DNA of 64,000 nt, from contig NW_022098026.1 of assembly GCF_002288925.2 (NCBI RefSeq), forward strand, positions 25,282,921 to 25,346,920, given 5' to 3'. The DNA comes from Delphinapterus leucas (lineage: Eukaryota > Chordata > Mammalia > Artiodactyla > Monodontidae). The position numbers were made by a program, and so were the translations under genes. Positions within the stretch are counted from its first letter, which is position 1; each line of letters begins with the position of its first letter. The notes beneath the pieces are model-generated. The model ran no database searches. It saw nothing but the letters and a program-made list of their open reading frames with translations, and had not been told where the DNA came from. Positions 23,460-35,415 of the stretch are shown piece after piece.

Positions 23460-24025
23460 GACAAGTGGGGATTTGTAAGCAGCTCTTTGCAGGAAACCGC
23501 CTTCAGCAGGAAGCCTCTTTCCCTGTCACTTTAGCAAAGCTATATTGTAACTTTTAACCAGGCACCCCGGGACTCTACTCATCTCTGGCTCAAGCCCATC
23601 TTTCAAATCTTTTAATCACACAAGACATTGCCTAACTTGTCGGTTCTTTCCATAGATTGAAGAACTAGAAATGAAGAATAAGTAATTAACAGATGACCAG
23701 ATCTCTTCCTTAGCTTCCCCTTCAGTAATCTCCTGAACAAACTGTGTGAACAAACTGTGTGAACAAGATAACATCTACAGGAAGATCATGAGGACAGGAC
23801 AAGCCTGCACACAAGCCTGCACTCAGCGGGGGATGGCAACAACTCTGACCCCCTATCTCAGTGATTAACTGAGATTACTTCCCTGTTTCCTTTTAAAAGT
23901 TTCATGGCTGAGCAGAATCTTCAGAGGGGGTTTTTGGGGGACACTGATTCCACCATCTCCCCAGACTACCGGCATTCCGATTAAAGTTTCCTTTCTACCG
24001 ACATTTGTAAGTATGTAGTTGATTT
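23460..24025 (+). repeat. Possible old LTR fragment
   Basis: Sequence with an LTR-like feel: a cytosine-rich segment, 'cttttaaaagtttcatggctg', and an end 'cattccgattaaagtttcctttctacc' resembling a retroviral R/U5 border. It contains short internal duplications: acaaactgtgtga twice near 23737-23764, and acaagcctgcac twice near 23801-23822. I cannot assign a family, and no flanking duplication was found. Confidence 0.3.
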
Positions 24026-24980
24026 TGTAAGTGGCAAGCAGTGGGACCCCCATTCGATAACACTCCACAGGGTAGAAGACTCTCAAGGATGCAGGCTTTT
24101 TTTCCTTAGATTTGAGGCAGGTGAAATTTATGATGGCTTCTCTTAGTCTGCAGTTTGGCTACACAGGTTCCCGTATTTCTTTAGAGAGAGCTAGATGCAC
24201 TGGATTCCTTCCTATGGCATTATCTAATGGAAACAGCACTTTCCAACTGCAGCAGCCCTAGCCTGTGCCCAGACATGTATGCGCCTCCCTAGCTTCTGAC
24301 CTGCAAAGCAAGGCTTGTTTCTTTCTTCTCCTATGTTACAGAAGTGGAGGGTCTATCTTTGTGGGGGCAGGGGGAGTGGAAGGGGAAGGGGAGAGAGAGA
24401 GTGAGAGAGAGAGAAAGCTCAGGGACTTTTTCTTCATTTATACTCATTTAATGCATACTGATTTATAGGAATTGAGGACTTACTTGACTTAGACATAAAT
24501 TATATAAAATCAAAACATTTTTTCTGAAAAAGTTATGCAGAATAATACATAGTTCTATTATATTATATATTTTAAAGCCACAATGGATCCAGTATCTAAA
24601 ATCTGAATATAATATTATGCTAATTTGCTTCCATTTTAAAGGAGAGACAAAAACAAAACAAGATTCTATGGAGATCTTCCCAATATACAGACTGCTACCT
24701 GTCTTAACTTTTCTTGTCCCAACAAAGGTTAGGTAATTACAAAAAGGATGTTAAGACAAATCCCTATGGAGGATGGACAAAATTTACTAAGCAGATAATG
24801 AATGCCAGCCATGCTTAAGACTGTTTTCTATATGAAATGAGGGTTATTGAGACTGACACGTTACACAGCTTCAGGGCATGTCACTCGTGCATGCTCCCTA
24901 GTGCTGTGCAAAGTGGTGATATAAAAATATATATAATATGGTCTTTCATTGGTGCACTGTGGTCCCCAGAATAATGACAT
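24026..24980. other. Intronic sequence with purine tract at 24363-24418
   Basis: The only notable feature is a nearly pure G/A strand, 'gggggcagggggagtgg' then 'aaggggaaggggagagagag' to 'gagagagagaaag'. The rest shows no recognised repeat or gene. Confidence 0.5.
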
Positions 24981-24984
24981 TTCA

Positions 24985-25140
24985 GCATTAAAAGCTCTTT
25001 GCTATCTGGCCCAAACTTCATTTATCACAATCTGTGTAATCTAAGATTTGGCTGTAAAGGATCTATTCGCTACCCACCTTTTGCTGTAATTATCCTATAC
25101 TCTTCTACCCCTCCTGCCTTTGCTCATGCTGTGACCCCCA
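24985..25140 (+). repeat. Possible L2 fragment
   Basis: 'ttaaaagctctttgctatctggcccaaacttc' and 'cctcctgcctttgctcatgctgtgacccc' resemble L2 3' end phrases (ctggcccctgcctacc ... gcctttgcacatgctgt). Diverged. Confidence 0.45.
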
Positions 25141-25194
25141 TCTAATAGAGCAGAGAGTATATACACACCCAAGTATTACATAGGGTATGAAAAA

Positions 25195-25680
25195 CACTAA
25201 GGCACACCAAGTTTGTGCTCTTGGTGAAGGAAACTGAAAGAAAATAGAGCTGGAAAGGTAATTTAGGCCAGTTAAAGGCCTTATTTAGTAGGTCACAGGG
25301 TTTGCTAATGGTTTGAATAGGTGCATGATAGGAGCAGAGTTGTATATTAGTAAGACAAATGGATTTGGTAAGAAAAGTATTGCAATTGTTAAACAAGACA
25401 GAATCAGGATCTAGCCACATTGGATATGGATAAGGATAGATGTAGTGACATTTCCAGGGTAAGAAAAGATAATTGACAGACACATTCTGGGAAGTTGTCT
25501 ACAGTGGTAAAAAAACAATTAGAGAAGGAGTCTTTTAAGAATAAAACCATGACTAAAGAGAGTGGGTAGAAAGACAAGTGAGGTGGGAATAGGGCTGAGG
25601 GGCTTGGGTAATAAAGAGGAATTAAGGAGAATTTCATTTCCATGCATACAGTGAACTAGTTTTCTTAACATTTTACCCAC
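25195..25680 (+). repeat. Ancient dispersed repeat, diverged
   Basis: 'ggtcacagggtttgctaatggtttgaataggtgcatgatagg', 'caattgttaaacaagac', 'gaatcaggatctagccac' resemble the later part of the old repeat seen at 15530-16245. A further related piece seems to lie at 27080-27260 ('aaagccttgtaggctatagtaaggattcagtttt'). Confidence 0.35.
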
Positions 25681-26129
25681 TTAAAAATTACCTAAAATTT
25701 ATAGATTAACAACAATAGCAGCATCCAGTAACATAATAAAAATAGGATGCCAGAAATGTAAACAAATACCACAGATGGCTTTATCCTAGGAACATCTGCC
25801 AAAATGTGATGACTCTTGAGCACTGGGGACAGGAAGTAAACCCTAGTGTTTGCCACGAGTAAGGCCTTACTTTTTATGAAGGAGCCTGTGTAAGATTTCC
25901 AAAGAGAACTAAAAATCAACCTGCTCTACCAGAAGAACACTAAGACAAAATGCCTATTTCAAACTTGTTGATGTGTGAAGAAGGGAGAAAACAATTTCAT
26001 GAGATGGAACCACAAGTCATCCTTCATGGGGATGTGTGGCCTGAACGTATACTACCTGTTTTTAACTACTTGTGTTAGGTAAAAACACGTTGGTTGAAAA
26101 ACCAGTGCTCTAAGTGAGCAGAGAGAAGC

Positions 26130-26730
26130 AAACTCGAAACCACTTTGTGAAACATACCTTTAACACAGACCTCAAAGAATTACCCCAAATAATGTTCCAA
26201 GGTAGAAAGTTTACTGAGGAGGAGCAGACAACAAAATCAGACTAACAAAGATTCAAATACTGAAATTATCAGGCATACTACATAAATTATGTATGTTAAA
26301 AATACTTTAAAATAAAATAAGGGATTAAAAATATAAGTGCTAGTTATAAAAATAGAAAAATTTTTATAAAATAACCATATAAATATGATTTATAAAATAA
26401 CCAAAATTGAATTTTTATAAATAAAAATAACTCAAAACTTTAGGTAGAAAACAATATAGTTAAAAATTAAATTGGTGGTGAACATCAGGTTAAATACAGA
26501 TGAAGAAATACTGAGTGAATTGGAAGACAGAGCTGAAGAAAGTTTTCAACAGCATGAACAAAAAGACAGAGATTAACAAAAAACATATACAAGAGGTTAA
26601 GACAAATGGAAACCAGAATAAGAAAGTCTAATATGTATCTCATGATATCTCCAGGAGGAGAAAGTAGGCAAACCTGGGGAGAAGTAACATTTGAAGACGT
26701 AATGGCAGCTTTAGAATTTAGCAAGTGTCT
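26130..26730 (+). repeat. Possible old L1/HAL1-type relic
   Basis: A-rich plus strand with 'gaagaaatactgagtgaattggaagacagagctgaagaaagttttcaacagcatgaac' resembles the coiled-coil-coding part of old L1/HAL1 elements. It is similar in character to 46080-46400. No intact frame. Confidence 0.4.
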
Positions 26731-27329
26731 TGTGAGGGAAATTCAGCTATGTGTTTGTTCCTCACTGTGTCACTGCTAAAAGCTCTGATCAGGACCAAGC
26801 CCAGGGTCTTAGCCTGTAGCCAAAACCAAGAATTAGCAACTCTCCAAGGGAAGACAGCAACTGCAGATCTTCAGATCACCTCCGAAAGTTTCTCACCTCT
26901 GTGGAATTTTAGTCCCTCTAGTCTTCCTTGCTTCTGCAGCTCTCTAATGCCTTTAAAGTGTTACTTGTGGGAGTATGAACCTGTCATGAATTACTTCATT
27001 CTAGCAGGAAGGAAAATTTAGGGAGGCTTCTTTGATATTTAAGCATATTCAACTGGTTAGAGCATTTATGAAGGGCCCATTGTGGCTAAAGTGATAGAGG
27101 AAAAAGTTGATAGCCGGGAGTGAGAATATGTAAAGCCTTGTAGGCTATAGTAAGGATTCAGTTTTACAAGAACAAAATATGGAAGGAACAAAATGTGGTA
27201 AGGACCAATGTAATGAATGAAAAAATCTCTAAGGATAGGGACAAGATATAAAGAAGGAATATGATTCTGGGTGGAGGGAGAGGGTATCCTGGGATTAGAT
27301 TGAAGAAGAAAGCTTGGATCCAAAGACAG

Positions 27330-29180
27330 AGGAATAAGTTAATTCATTTTGCCATCAGACACTGGTTTGTGGTTGAGTGGTAAAGGCAGAGTATTTTAAA
27401 GATAAAGAGAATGCTAATTCTTTATCCTCATCCTCATAATTGGTGCAAGAAAGATTATAAGCAGTCTACTGGAAAAGTAAGGAGAGAATCTTCTTGTTAG
27501 CAAAAGTTAGGCTTCAATGATTCTAAAACCTACTGCTCACTCATTTTGCTTGCTCATCATCTCTGCATTCTTCTGGTAATTCCTTCAGGGAAACTCCTTC
27601 AGGGAAACATCCCTCTTCCATTCCCAGTTCATATGATTTCAGTAGAGTCAACTGCTTTCCCCCTCTACCTCTCTCCTACTTGCCTGCCAAAAGGTTGGTA
27701 CATGATCCAGAACTGACCACAGCAACCGATCCTAGGATGAACACAATTTTGTGATTCTAGGATGAACACAATTTTGTGTAGCAAAACTCAATTCCAGGAC
27801 TTTCGATGGAATTATTTTGCTTGAATTGATGGAATGTTTGTCTGGATCAGGTAGTGGCTACCTTGCCAACACAAGAGTTAACACAGAGAGTGCAGTAGAA
27901 CTCAAGAGGGAGGAAGACTGAGAGTCAGCAAGACGGAACACTGAGAGAGAAAATAGCACTAACATGTCTGAGTATATCTCTCTCTCCAGACTCTCCATTT
28001 ACATGACATAATAAATTATCTTTACTGCTTACATCACTTTGAGTTGTGTTTCTGTTGCTTGCAAAAGAATAACTTCTGACAAATGCATTTGGCAAAATTT
28101 GAAATGGGTGGAATTTACTTGCAGTAAAATAGAAGCTTCACAAGGCATAAAAAAGCCAATCCTAGAATTTCAAAGTAGTATAAAACCCCAGAGATAAAGA
28201 TGATACCCAGGGAAATGTTTTCACTTGCTCTAAGTTCTGTAGTCAGTTCACGATAGATCTACTACTAAAATCCAGGTCTCCCATATTTTCTTCTCTTAAA
28301 AAGAGATGGAGTTGTACTTACCCTTTCTCTCCTTGCCTCCCCCTACTTGGGCTTTTGGTGCTAGAGAGGACAAGAGGAAGAGTCTCCAACATTAGAGGTG
28401 GAACAAAGTAAGAGGAAAGGCAAGCAGGGAGGAGGGATTTACTCTTTCTGGGGACTAAATTATCCATTAATAATCAATCAGCTTCTCCATGGAAAATCAA
28501 CTGGATTCTCTGTGATAACTAACATGGTCATTTCTCAATAGAGAAGCCTGGCTGAGATTTTCCCTCCTTAACTTCTAAACATCTTTGGCTGTCAATAATC
28601 ATTTGTATTAATACTTGATACTGCTGACAATCCTGACTCTGAAGAAAGGCTCTGGGGTGGAGTTAAGAAGCTCCTCTGAAGAAACAGCCCTGCAGTGTGA
28701 CAGTGTGTGCAGGCAGTCAGAGGCCTGCTGGAGCTGTGTTTGTTCACTTCTCCGAAAAATGCAGCATTTATTGGATAGAACCAGAGAGAGAAAACAGCAC
28801 TAACAACACAGCAGAGTACGAATAGCAGGTACAGGCCAACAACCCAACACACGCAAATCAGCTGGGATAATTCTATCTCATCGTCTGCTACACCCAAGAT
28901 GCGTGAATGGAAATCTCTTTGAAATCTGCTCATTGGTGCTGTAAGAGAGAACATGCTTTGCCCTAAAGGATAATTGTCCTCTGATTTCTTGATTATTTGG
29001 AATTTCTTTTGCATCAGTTAAGCCCATTGTGAATGTACAGAAAAACGTGTCTTGCTCAAGCTGTGTTTGAACCTCAGAGTTCTTTATGTGAGTTCACTAA
29101 AAGATGTCACTTTATGTGACGTCTTTTCTGCACCTTAAGCAGTGGATTACTGGAGATAGAAGGGAATTCAAAGACTACTT
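27330..29180. other. Intronic sequence with small tandem duplications
   Basis: Contains a 25-bp tandem duplication (27732-27756 and 27757-27778, unit starting 'ctaggatgaacacaattttg') and a 'ccttcagggaaac' doublet near 27586-27609. Around 28000-28080 the text 'acataataaattatctttactgcttacatcactttgagttgtgtttctgttgcttgca' looks like the 3' end of an old LTR or LINE that I cannot name. The 140-codon minus frame at 28592-29014 is the longest frame outside repeats apart from the ones discussed; it has no recognised family. Confidence 0.4.
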
Positions 29181-29224
29181 AACTCAGAGACAGTAAATGG
29201 TCACTTGGCAAGTAAAGAATATGT

Positions 29225-29360
29225 TTGAGGAACTGCGTGACATTGGCAAAACCCTCTTCACTTTGGGCCTCAACTCTCAGATCTGCAAAGTGAGGGTGTT
29301 GGACTAAGGGAAACCTACAGTCAACTCCAGGGCAGAAATGCTCTGACTCTAACCTCAGGA
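29225..29360 (+). repeat. MIR fragment
   Basis: 'gcgtgacattggcaaaaccctcttcactttgggcctcaactctcagatctgcaaagtgagggtgttggac' is the MIR 3' region. Confidence 0.65.
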
Positions 29361-29439
29361 TAAAGTGTGTGGTTGGGAGGTTGGTCATTCAGTTTGACAC
29401 AAAACATCGAAAGAGAGCAAAAGTTCAACCTTATGTGTG

Positions 29440-29805
29440 ATGAAGGACTTGCAATTTAAAATTCCACTTTTTACCTATCAGAAGAAAACATTTTTTAAAT
29501 GCACTGTTTGGGCATGAATGTGGGGAAACACTTTTATATCGCAGTGGGGGTGTAAGCCAGCACCTTTCTGCAGAGCAATATGACAACATATTTAATAACT
29601 GAAAGTGCACACACCACTTGATTTAGACATTCTATTTCTAGGAATTTATGCTATACATATACTTACACGTGTGAAATTACCTTTGTATAAGGATAGTCAT
29701 TATAGCATTGTTTGTAATAGAAGCAAAACAGTAGCAACAACCTAAATATCAATGAGAAAAATTCTACCGTGAAATATCATGCAGCTTTTACAAATAAAAG
29801 GTAGC
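29440..29805 (+). mobile_element. Old L1 fragment (end of ORF2)
   Basis: 'aaatgcactgtttgggcatgaatgtggggaaacacttttatatcgcagtgggggtgtaagc', 'attctatttctaggaatttatgctat', 'gcattgtttgtaatagaagcaaaa', 'aaatatcaatgagaa' follow the order of old L1 ORF2 ends. Degraded. Confidence 0.65.
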
Positions 29806-30145
29806 CCTGGCCGAAAAAGCTTAAAATACGTTAATAAGGAAAGACTTGCAAAAGTGAATTACCTTAGCTAACTGATTTAAAGAAAAGCTCAAAAGTGATG
29901 CTAGCTCTTTTTTATCTTTCTTAAGACTTGAGTATCCAGAATGGGTCTAAGGCCAGCAAATACATTCCAATAAAGAACTGACCAGCAACTCTTTTCAGTC
30001 AGCACTGGCAAGGATGGGATCTTGGAACTTTGGCTGAGGTATCCATTCATGGTATCTTCCCTTGCCTTATTCCTCTTCTTACGGTTGGTCTCTTACCAAT
30101 GATGCTTGTGTGTTACTATTTTCTATCAGAAATACTCACAAACTC

Positions 30146-30534
30146 GGGACTTCCCTGGTGGTGTGGTAGTTGAGAATCCGCCCGCCAATGCAGGGGACAC
30201 GGGTTCAAGCCCTGGTCCAGGAAGATCCCACATGCCCCGGAGCATCTAAGCCCATGCACCACAACTACTGAGCCAGTGCTCTAGAGCCTGCAAGCCACAA
30301 CTATTGAGCCCGCACGCCACAACTACTGAGCCCGTGTGCCACAACTACTGAAACCTGTGCGCCTAGAGCTCGTGCTCCGCAACAAGAGAAGCCACCTCAA
30401 TGAGAAGACCATGCACGTCACTGAAGAGTAGCCCCCGACTCTCCTCAACTAGAGAAAGCCCGCATGCAGCAACGAAGACCCAAAGCAGCCAAAAATATAT
30501 TAATTAATTAATTTAAAAAAATAATTGAAAAATA
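30146..30534 (+). mobile_element. CHR-family SINE, long older form
   Basis: 'gggacttccctggtggtgtgg', B box 'gggttcaagccctgg', four 'ccacaacta(c/t)tgagcc(c)' modules, then 'gcaacgaagacccaaagcagccaaaaa' and an AT-rich tail. An extra 'acaactactgagcc' module makes it longer than the copy at 17609. Possible target-site duplication: agaaatactcacaaact before, agaaatacaaact after (30535-30547). Confidence 0.88.
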
Positions 30535-30599
30535 AGAAATACAAACTTTTTCTTAACACATTATAGTCACCTGATAAAATGAACACCTCTTAAAAAAAC

Positions 30600-30815
30600 A
30601 TAACAATTACAATATTGAGTACCTACAATGTGCCACACAGTATGTCTAGAAATTTATATAGATCTTGCCATTTATCAAAAAAACTATGATCTACCTAAAT
30701 ATTATCTCCATTTGTCAGATGAGAAAACTTAGCCTCCAAGTGGTTTAATAATTTACTCAGAGAATGACAGCTAGTGAGGGCTTGAAGTTAGTGCTTCATT
30801 CTTTCTGCTATGAAA
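30600..30815 (+). repeat. MIR-type ancient SINE relic
   Basis: 'aatattgagtacctacaatgtgccacacagtatg', 'attatctccatttgtcagatgagaaaactt', 'gacagctagtgagggcttgaagtta': complete MIR order. Confidence 0.75.
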
Positions 30816-32100
30816 GCTTAAGAGTGTTTACCTGTGCATTGTACTCCTAGGCCTTCTTTGAGGGCAACTGTATATTTTTCATACAGGAAGTTAAACAGTT
30901 TATACAAGGCATTGTGATTTAATTCATATTAATCCTATGTCCCATGCACAATGCTAAGTCCCTGGCAAGTACAGTCCAGCATTAGAAAGGCCAGAAAGGC
31001 CAGAAATGGACATGTGCTCTCAGTGATACTGGCTGCCCATGTTCCATGTATAATCAGTACTGTTAAATGCAGTGCCTCCCAAACGTCAGGCATTTTCATT
31101 CTTCCCTCACGATTTTCACTATATCTACACACCAACTATAATATTATTTCTTTATTTTTTCTTTAAATCAATTCATTATTTTCCCTTAAAGTCTATCGAC
31201 TTTAGCCTCCGTCCAAGTAAAACCAAAGTTGTGGTATGCTAGTAACATTTTCTAGTACACGCTACAATAAATACATTGCTACGGGGAAAAAGAAAACAGT
31301 CAGTGTCCCATCTAATGATACACTTTGGGAAATCCTGGATTAATGCCAGATTGAGGCAGAGCAACAATGCCCCCCTATGCCCCGTGAGATTCTCTCACTC
31401 AGTTTTATGATGCTGTTGCTACCACAGTTCAGTGAGCATTGGTGCATCCTCCCTGGTGACATATCCCACTCCAAAATGGACAGATATATACATGTTTCAT
31501 CATGCATTCTCCCTTAAATGTTTGACTCAGACTACTGATGTGGTATGTAACAGCGGGTTTGTGATACTGAATCTGTGATGAGTCAATGTTTGATATGTAA
31601 ATCAGGTCACAAATAGTAAGTAAAGAGTCTTCTTTAGAAAAATGGAATCGGAACAAGATGTTGTTGGCAAGGAGCCATAATCTGAACCGAATGCTTCCAC
31701 AGAACAGAACTTGGGCTGTTCTGATGTAGAGGCTACATTGACTAGTCTGAGGAAAGTCAGAAAAAAGCTCAAGCTGAGGATGATTTCCCAGCAAGGTTCC
31801 CTAAGACTGTAAGTCAGAGAGAAGGGAGTTTTAAATGGATACTACATACATATCAACAAAGATTTCCTTAGGAGACATTCTTGGAAGTGTGTGATTACTG
31901 AGTCAAAAAGTATGAAAATATTTTTCACATTTAAATACACGTGGTGAAACGTGTATCTAGCATGTGGACCCTAGCCACAAACGAGGATTCAAGTGACAAA
32001 GGAAGAAGACTGTCAGCTTGAAAAGAATAAACTAAAAACAAAATAAATAAGAGAAGGAATGTGGACCAAAGAAAGATTCACATTTCCCTCAACACTGGGT
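30816..32100. other. Intronic sequence, nothing recognised
   Basis: No exon, SINE or LINE recognised. The 121-codon minus frame at 31429-31794 has no recognised family and no splice context. Confidence 0.4.
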
Positions 32101-32104
32101 TTCA

Positions 32105-32305
32105 GACATTGATTCTCAAACCTTGAAGAGAATTAGTATCACCTGGGGTGGGGGGTTGGGAGGCAGTTGTTAAATATACCCAGTTAGGCTCCACCCCCTA
32201 CAAATTCTGAATCCAGAGCTCTCGGGTGAGAATGGGGAATCTCATCTTCAGCGAGCTCCCAGGTGATTCTGATGCACCCCACATTTCAAAACTCTGACTT
32301 AATTG
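32105..32305 (+). repeat. MER5A-like (hAT-Charlie) non-autonomous DNA transposon
   Basis: 'gattctcaaaccttgaagagaattagtatcacctggggtgggg', 'ttaggctccaccccctacaaattctgaatccag', 'gaatctcatcttcagcgagctcccaggtgattctgatgcacccc', 'caaaactctgac' covers almost the whole MER5A consensus, including its terminal-inverted-repeat-like ends. About 195 bp, close to the usual 189 bp. Confidence 0.8.
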
Positions 32306-32309
32306 ACAG

Positions 32310-33135
32310 CTAGTCATAGGGGAGGTGGAACAAGCTGGAATTATGATTGCGGACACTTAGTTTAATTATGATTAGCTTAGTAATCAATCTGTAAAATAAA
32401 TAGCTCTTAAAACTTATTATTTTTCATTCATAGTTTTAACTCCTGTTCCTTCCATTCTAATATGAACTCCCCCTTCCCTCACAATACAATGTTCCTGAAA
32501 CTGAGATGCTTCTTACAATCGACATTTTTTTTTCATGAAAAGATGTTCGCAAATCAATGTTACATAATACAGTGAACTGTGTCTTAATCAAAGAAATACA
32601 ACATTTGCAGTGACCTCAAAGGTCCATGCCAGGAGGCCATGTGTAATGTTGTGGATTCCTGGGTTTGAATCATGAGTACCCTGAAAGCAGTGTGAAGCTG
32701 AGGTGATTGGTGAGGGAACCCGGGTGATTGCCCAAGGTCCCAGGCAGCCCTGCTCCTTAGCAATGCAGTGACTCTCCTGAAGCAGTGAAGCCCATCAACA
32801 CCTCAACAACAGCACATTTTGTTTCCTTGTGAGAATCAGCCCTCAAATACTGCCAATGGTTGGTATGGGTGATGGGTGTAGAAGGCCTAAGAATGATCTT
32901 TTAATCTAAAAAGAGGTATTTTGAAAAACTTGAGGAGCTGAGCTGTGGTGGCAAATAAGACCTATCAAATGAACGATATAAATAGTTTAGATCCATGGAG
33001 TTGTCCAATGTTTAAATGATATGTTAAGACTGTGTAATGAAAACTTAATTACATTAGGAGAGTTGAGACGATCTCACTTTTTTTCTGAGAATGTTAAGGA
33101 TCTACATTACGAAACTGTAATATATACTTGCATGT
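32310..33135. other. Intronic sequence, nothing recognised
   Basis: Repeat-poor. Contains 'gtaatgttgtggattcctgggtttgaatcatg' at 32640-32675, which may be a small MIR piece. No gene. Confidence 0.35.
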
Positions 33136-33139
33136 ATGT

Positions 33140-33588
33140 ATTTGTGTATAAAAATACACACACACAAGAGACAGAGAAAGGTAAATACTGTATGATCTTA
33201 CTTATTTGTGGAATCTATAAAATCCAAACTGACAGAAACAGAGATCAGAATGGTGGTTGCCAGAGGTGGGGGTGGAGGATGGAGGGTGGGCAAAATGGGT
33301 GAAGGTGGTCAAAAGGTACAAACTTCCAGGTATAAGATATACAGCATGGTGACTATGGTTAACAAGACTGTATTGTATATTTGGAAGCTTCCAAGAGAAT
33401 AGATCTTAAAAGTTCTTATCACAAGGGGAAAAAATTGTAGCTATGTGAGGTGATGGAATTTGACTAAACTTAACTGTGACAATCATTTTGCAATATATGC
33501 ACCTATCAAATCACATTGTTCACCTTAAACTTATACAATGTTACATGTCAATTACATCTCAGTAAAACTGGGAAAAAAATTTAAATTG
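33140..33588 (+). mobile_element. L1 3' end fragment
   Basis: 'gagacagagaaaggtaaatactgtatgatcttacttatttgtggaatcta', 'cagaatggtggttgccagagg', 'caaacttccaggtataagat', 'ctcagtaaaactggg' plus A tail: the same 3' UTR as the fragment at 4474-5085. 5' truncated, plus strand. Confidence 0.85.
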
Positions 33589-33649
33589 TACACAGAAGAA
33601 AAAAAGAAAATATACATACAAACAACCCCCCAAATGTTTAGGTACACAT

Positions 33650-33800
33650 CTATAATTATTTATATAAATACACATAGGCATATATATATATAAATATATG
33701 CCTACAATTACACATATATAAATATTTCTATACATATGCACATGGATCTATATATGTATCTCTATATAGATATGTACATATATACTGATGTATATAGTAT
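33650..33800. repeat. AT-rich low-complexity region with a palindromic core
   Basis: Long TA/CATA-rich stretch. 33675-33704 is an inverted repeat with 11-bp arms (taggcatatat / atatatgccta) around eight A/T bases. Probably an expanded simple repeat. Confidence 0.8.
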
Positions 33801-33907
33801 GCATTACAAGATATTTTAAAAATGCAATTAAATATTTTCTGTGGTCTATTGTAACTGAGCAAGTCACGTATTAATGGCTTACTCCAAAGTCAATATAAAG
33901 TAAATTG

Positions 33908-34128
33908 GGGACTTCCCTGGTGGTCCAGTGGGTTAGACTCCGCACTCCCAGTGCAGGGGGCCCAGGTTTGATCCCTGGTCAGGGAACTAAATCCCGCATG
34001 GATGCCGCAACTAAGAGTCTGCATGCCACAACTAAGAAGTCCGCATGCCACAAGGAAGATCCCGCGTGCTGCAACTAAGACACAGTGCAGCCAAAATAAA
34101 TAATAAATAAATATTTTTTTTAAAAAAA
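33908..34128 (+). mobile_element. CHR-family SINE, short 'ggtcaggga' form
   Basis: 'ggggacttccctggtggtccag', 'gactccgcactcccagtgcaggggg', B box 'aggtttgatccctgg', 'tcagggaactaaatcccgcat', repeated 'gcatgccacaactaag' modules, and end 'agtgcagccaaaataaata'. It differs in its body from the CHR-2-like copies and resembles the one at 54059. An older branch of the family. Confidence 0.88.
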
Positions 34129-34239
34129 AATGGGAGGTGAAAATATTACTCTAGTCTTTCTTTCCTTGTTCTCCTGCTTGTACTTTTTTCTTAAGGTCAC
34201 ATCATACTCTGCTTTGTACTTCATTTATCACTGTGCCTG

Positions 34240-34385
34240 CCTCAGCTCTCCGTTGGACTACAAATTATCTAAAAGCAATGATACTCTACTAGTCTTCGAA
34301 TCCTTCAGTGCCTAACACAGTGATCTGCATATAACAGAGGCTTAATAAAATCTGAAGGAGTACTAAATGAATAGATGAGTCAGGA
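34240..34385 (+). repeat. L2 3' end fragment
   Basis: 'ggactacaaattatctaaaagcaatgata', 'cttcgaatccttcagtgcctaacacagtgatctgcatataacagaggcttaataaaa' aligns with the final L2 3' UTR. Confidence 0.65.
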
Positions 34386-34784
34386 AACACAAGCTCCATT
34401 CTGAGCTCTTTTATTAATTACCTTCTTAAACTTAAGCAAGTCATTTAATTTCCTTGGAATCCAATTTACTCCCCCTTACAATTACAGAATTGGTTTAGTT
34501 AGCCTCCAAGGGATCTTGGAGATTTTTTTTGTTTCACATATTTTAAAAATTTCAAAAAATATTATAAGTGCTCCATAACACTATGGAGATTATATAGATT
34601 CTGCTGTGACACACAACTTTATCATTTCTTCCATTAAATATATTAGCTATCAACAAAAGAAAATTCAAATAAAATATCTAAAACCAACAGGTATGCACTA
34701 TATATACAGTGAAGTGTCAAGGAAAAGTAAAAAATACAATTTGTGTTCTTTTGTGAGTAGCTTATTTCACTTAAACATCAGAAA

Positions 34785-34990
34785 TCCTAGAATCCAGCCT
34801 GAGTTTTGCCATTTACTAGCTGGGTGACCTTCAGAAACAAGTCAATTGAATTCTAAGGCTCCATTTCCTGGTCTGTAAAATAAAGATTATGATACTGGCT
34901 TTATCTCATTCTTAGGGTTGTTGTGAGGTCCATTAAGATAATATATGTGAAAGCAGTTTATATAGTGCTGTACGAATGAAGGCTGTAATT
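34785..34990 (+). repeat. MIR-type ancient SINE relic
   Basis: 'gccatttactagctgggtgaccttcagaaacaagtc', 'ggctccatttcctggtctgtaaaataaag', 'tagggttgttgtgaggtccattaagataatatatgtgaaagc': clear MIR 3' half. Confidence 0.8.
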
Positions 34991-35402
34991 TTATACCTCA
35001 ATACCAATGTTTTACTAGTATTCAGCTATATATTATTATGGCACAATGAATTCGAAATGCACCAAGGCTCTGCTAAAAAGAAACATAAAAAAACTAAAAT
35101 GATAGATGTGACAGGAAGCAGCTCTGAAAACTTAATTACATTATGCAAATGTAAGGTAATGTTATTATTTTATATCTTGATACAGGTTTCTGAACCAGTT
35201 ACAGGGACACATTCCAAGTAGTAAACGGCTAGGTAAAAAATTAATGTATTTGAACAGAGAGGAATAGAAAACTTTATACTATTTCTTAAAAAGTCTCAAT
35301 TAGGCTCTTCAATCTTTCTGAAAATTATTCACTAATGTCGAAAAGATAACATGTTAAATGACAACTTTCTGTGACAGTAGAGACATAAATGGATCTACCT
35401 TT
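34991..35402. other. Intronic sequence, nothing recognised
   Basis: AT-rich, no repeat or exon recognised. Confidence 0.35.
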
Positions 35403-35415
35403 AAAAATAACTTTT

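Noticed and set aside
28592..29014. 140-codon minus-strand frame with a hydrophobic stretch
   Set aside because: It has a possible membrane-like segment but no recognised family, splice signals or neighbouring exons. One frame of this length is expected by chance in 64 kb.
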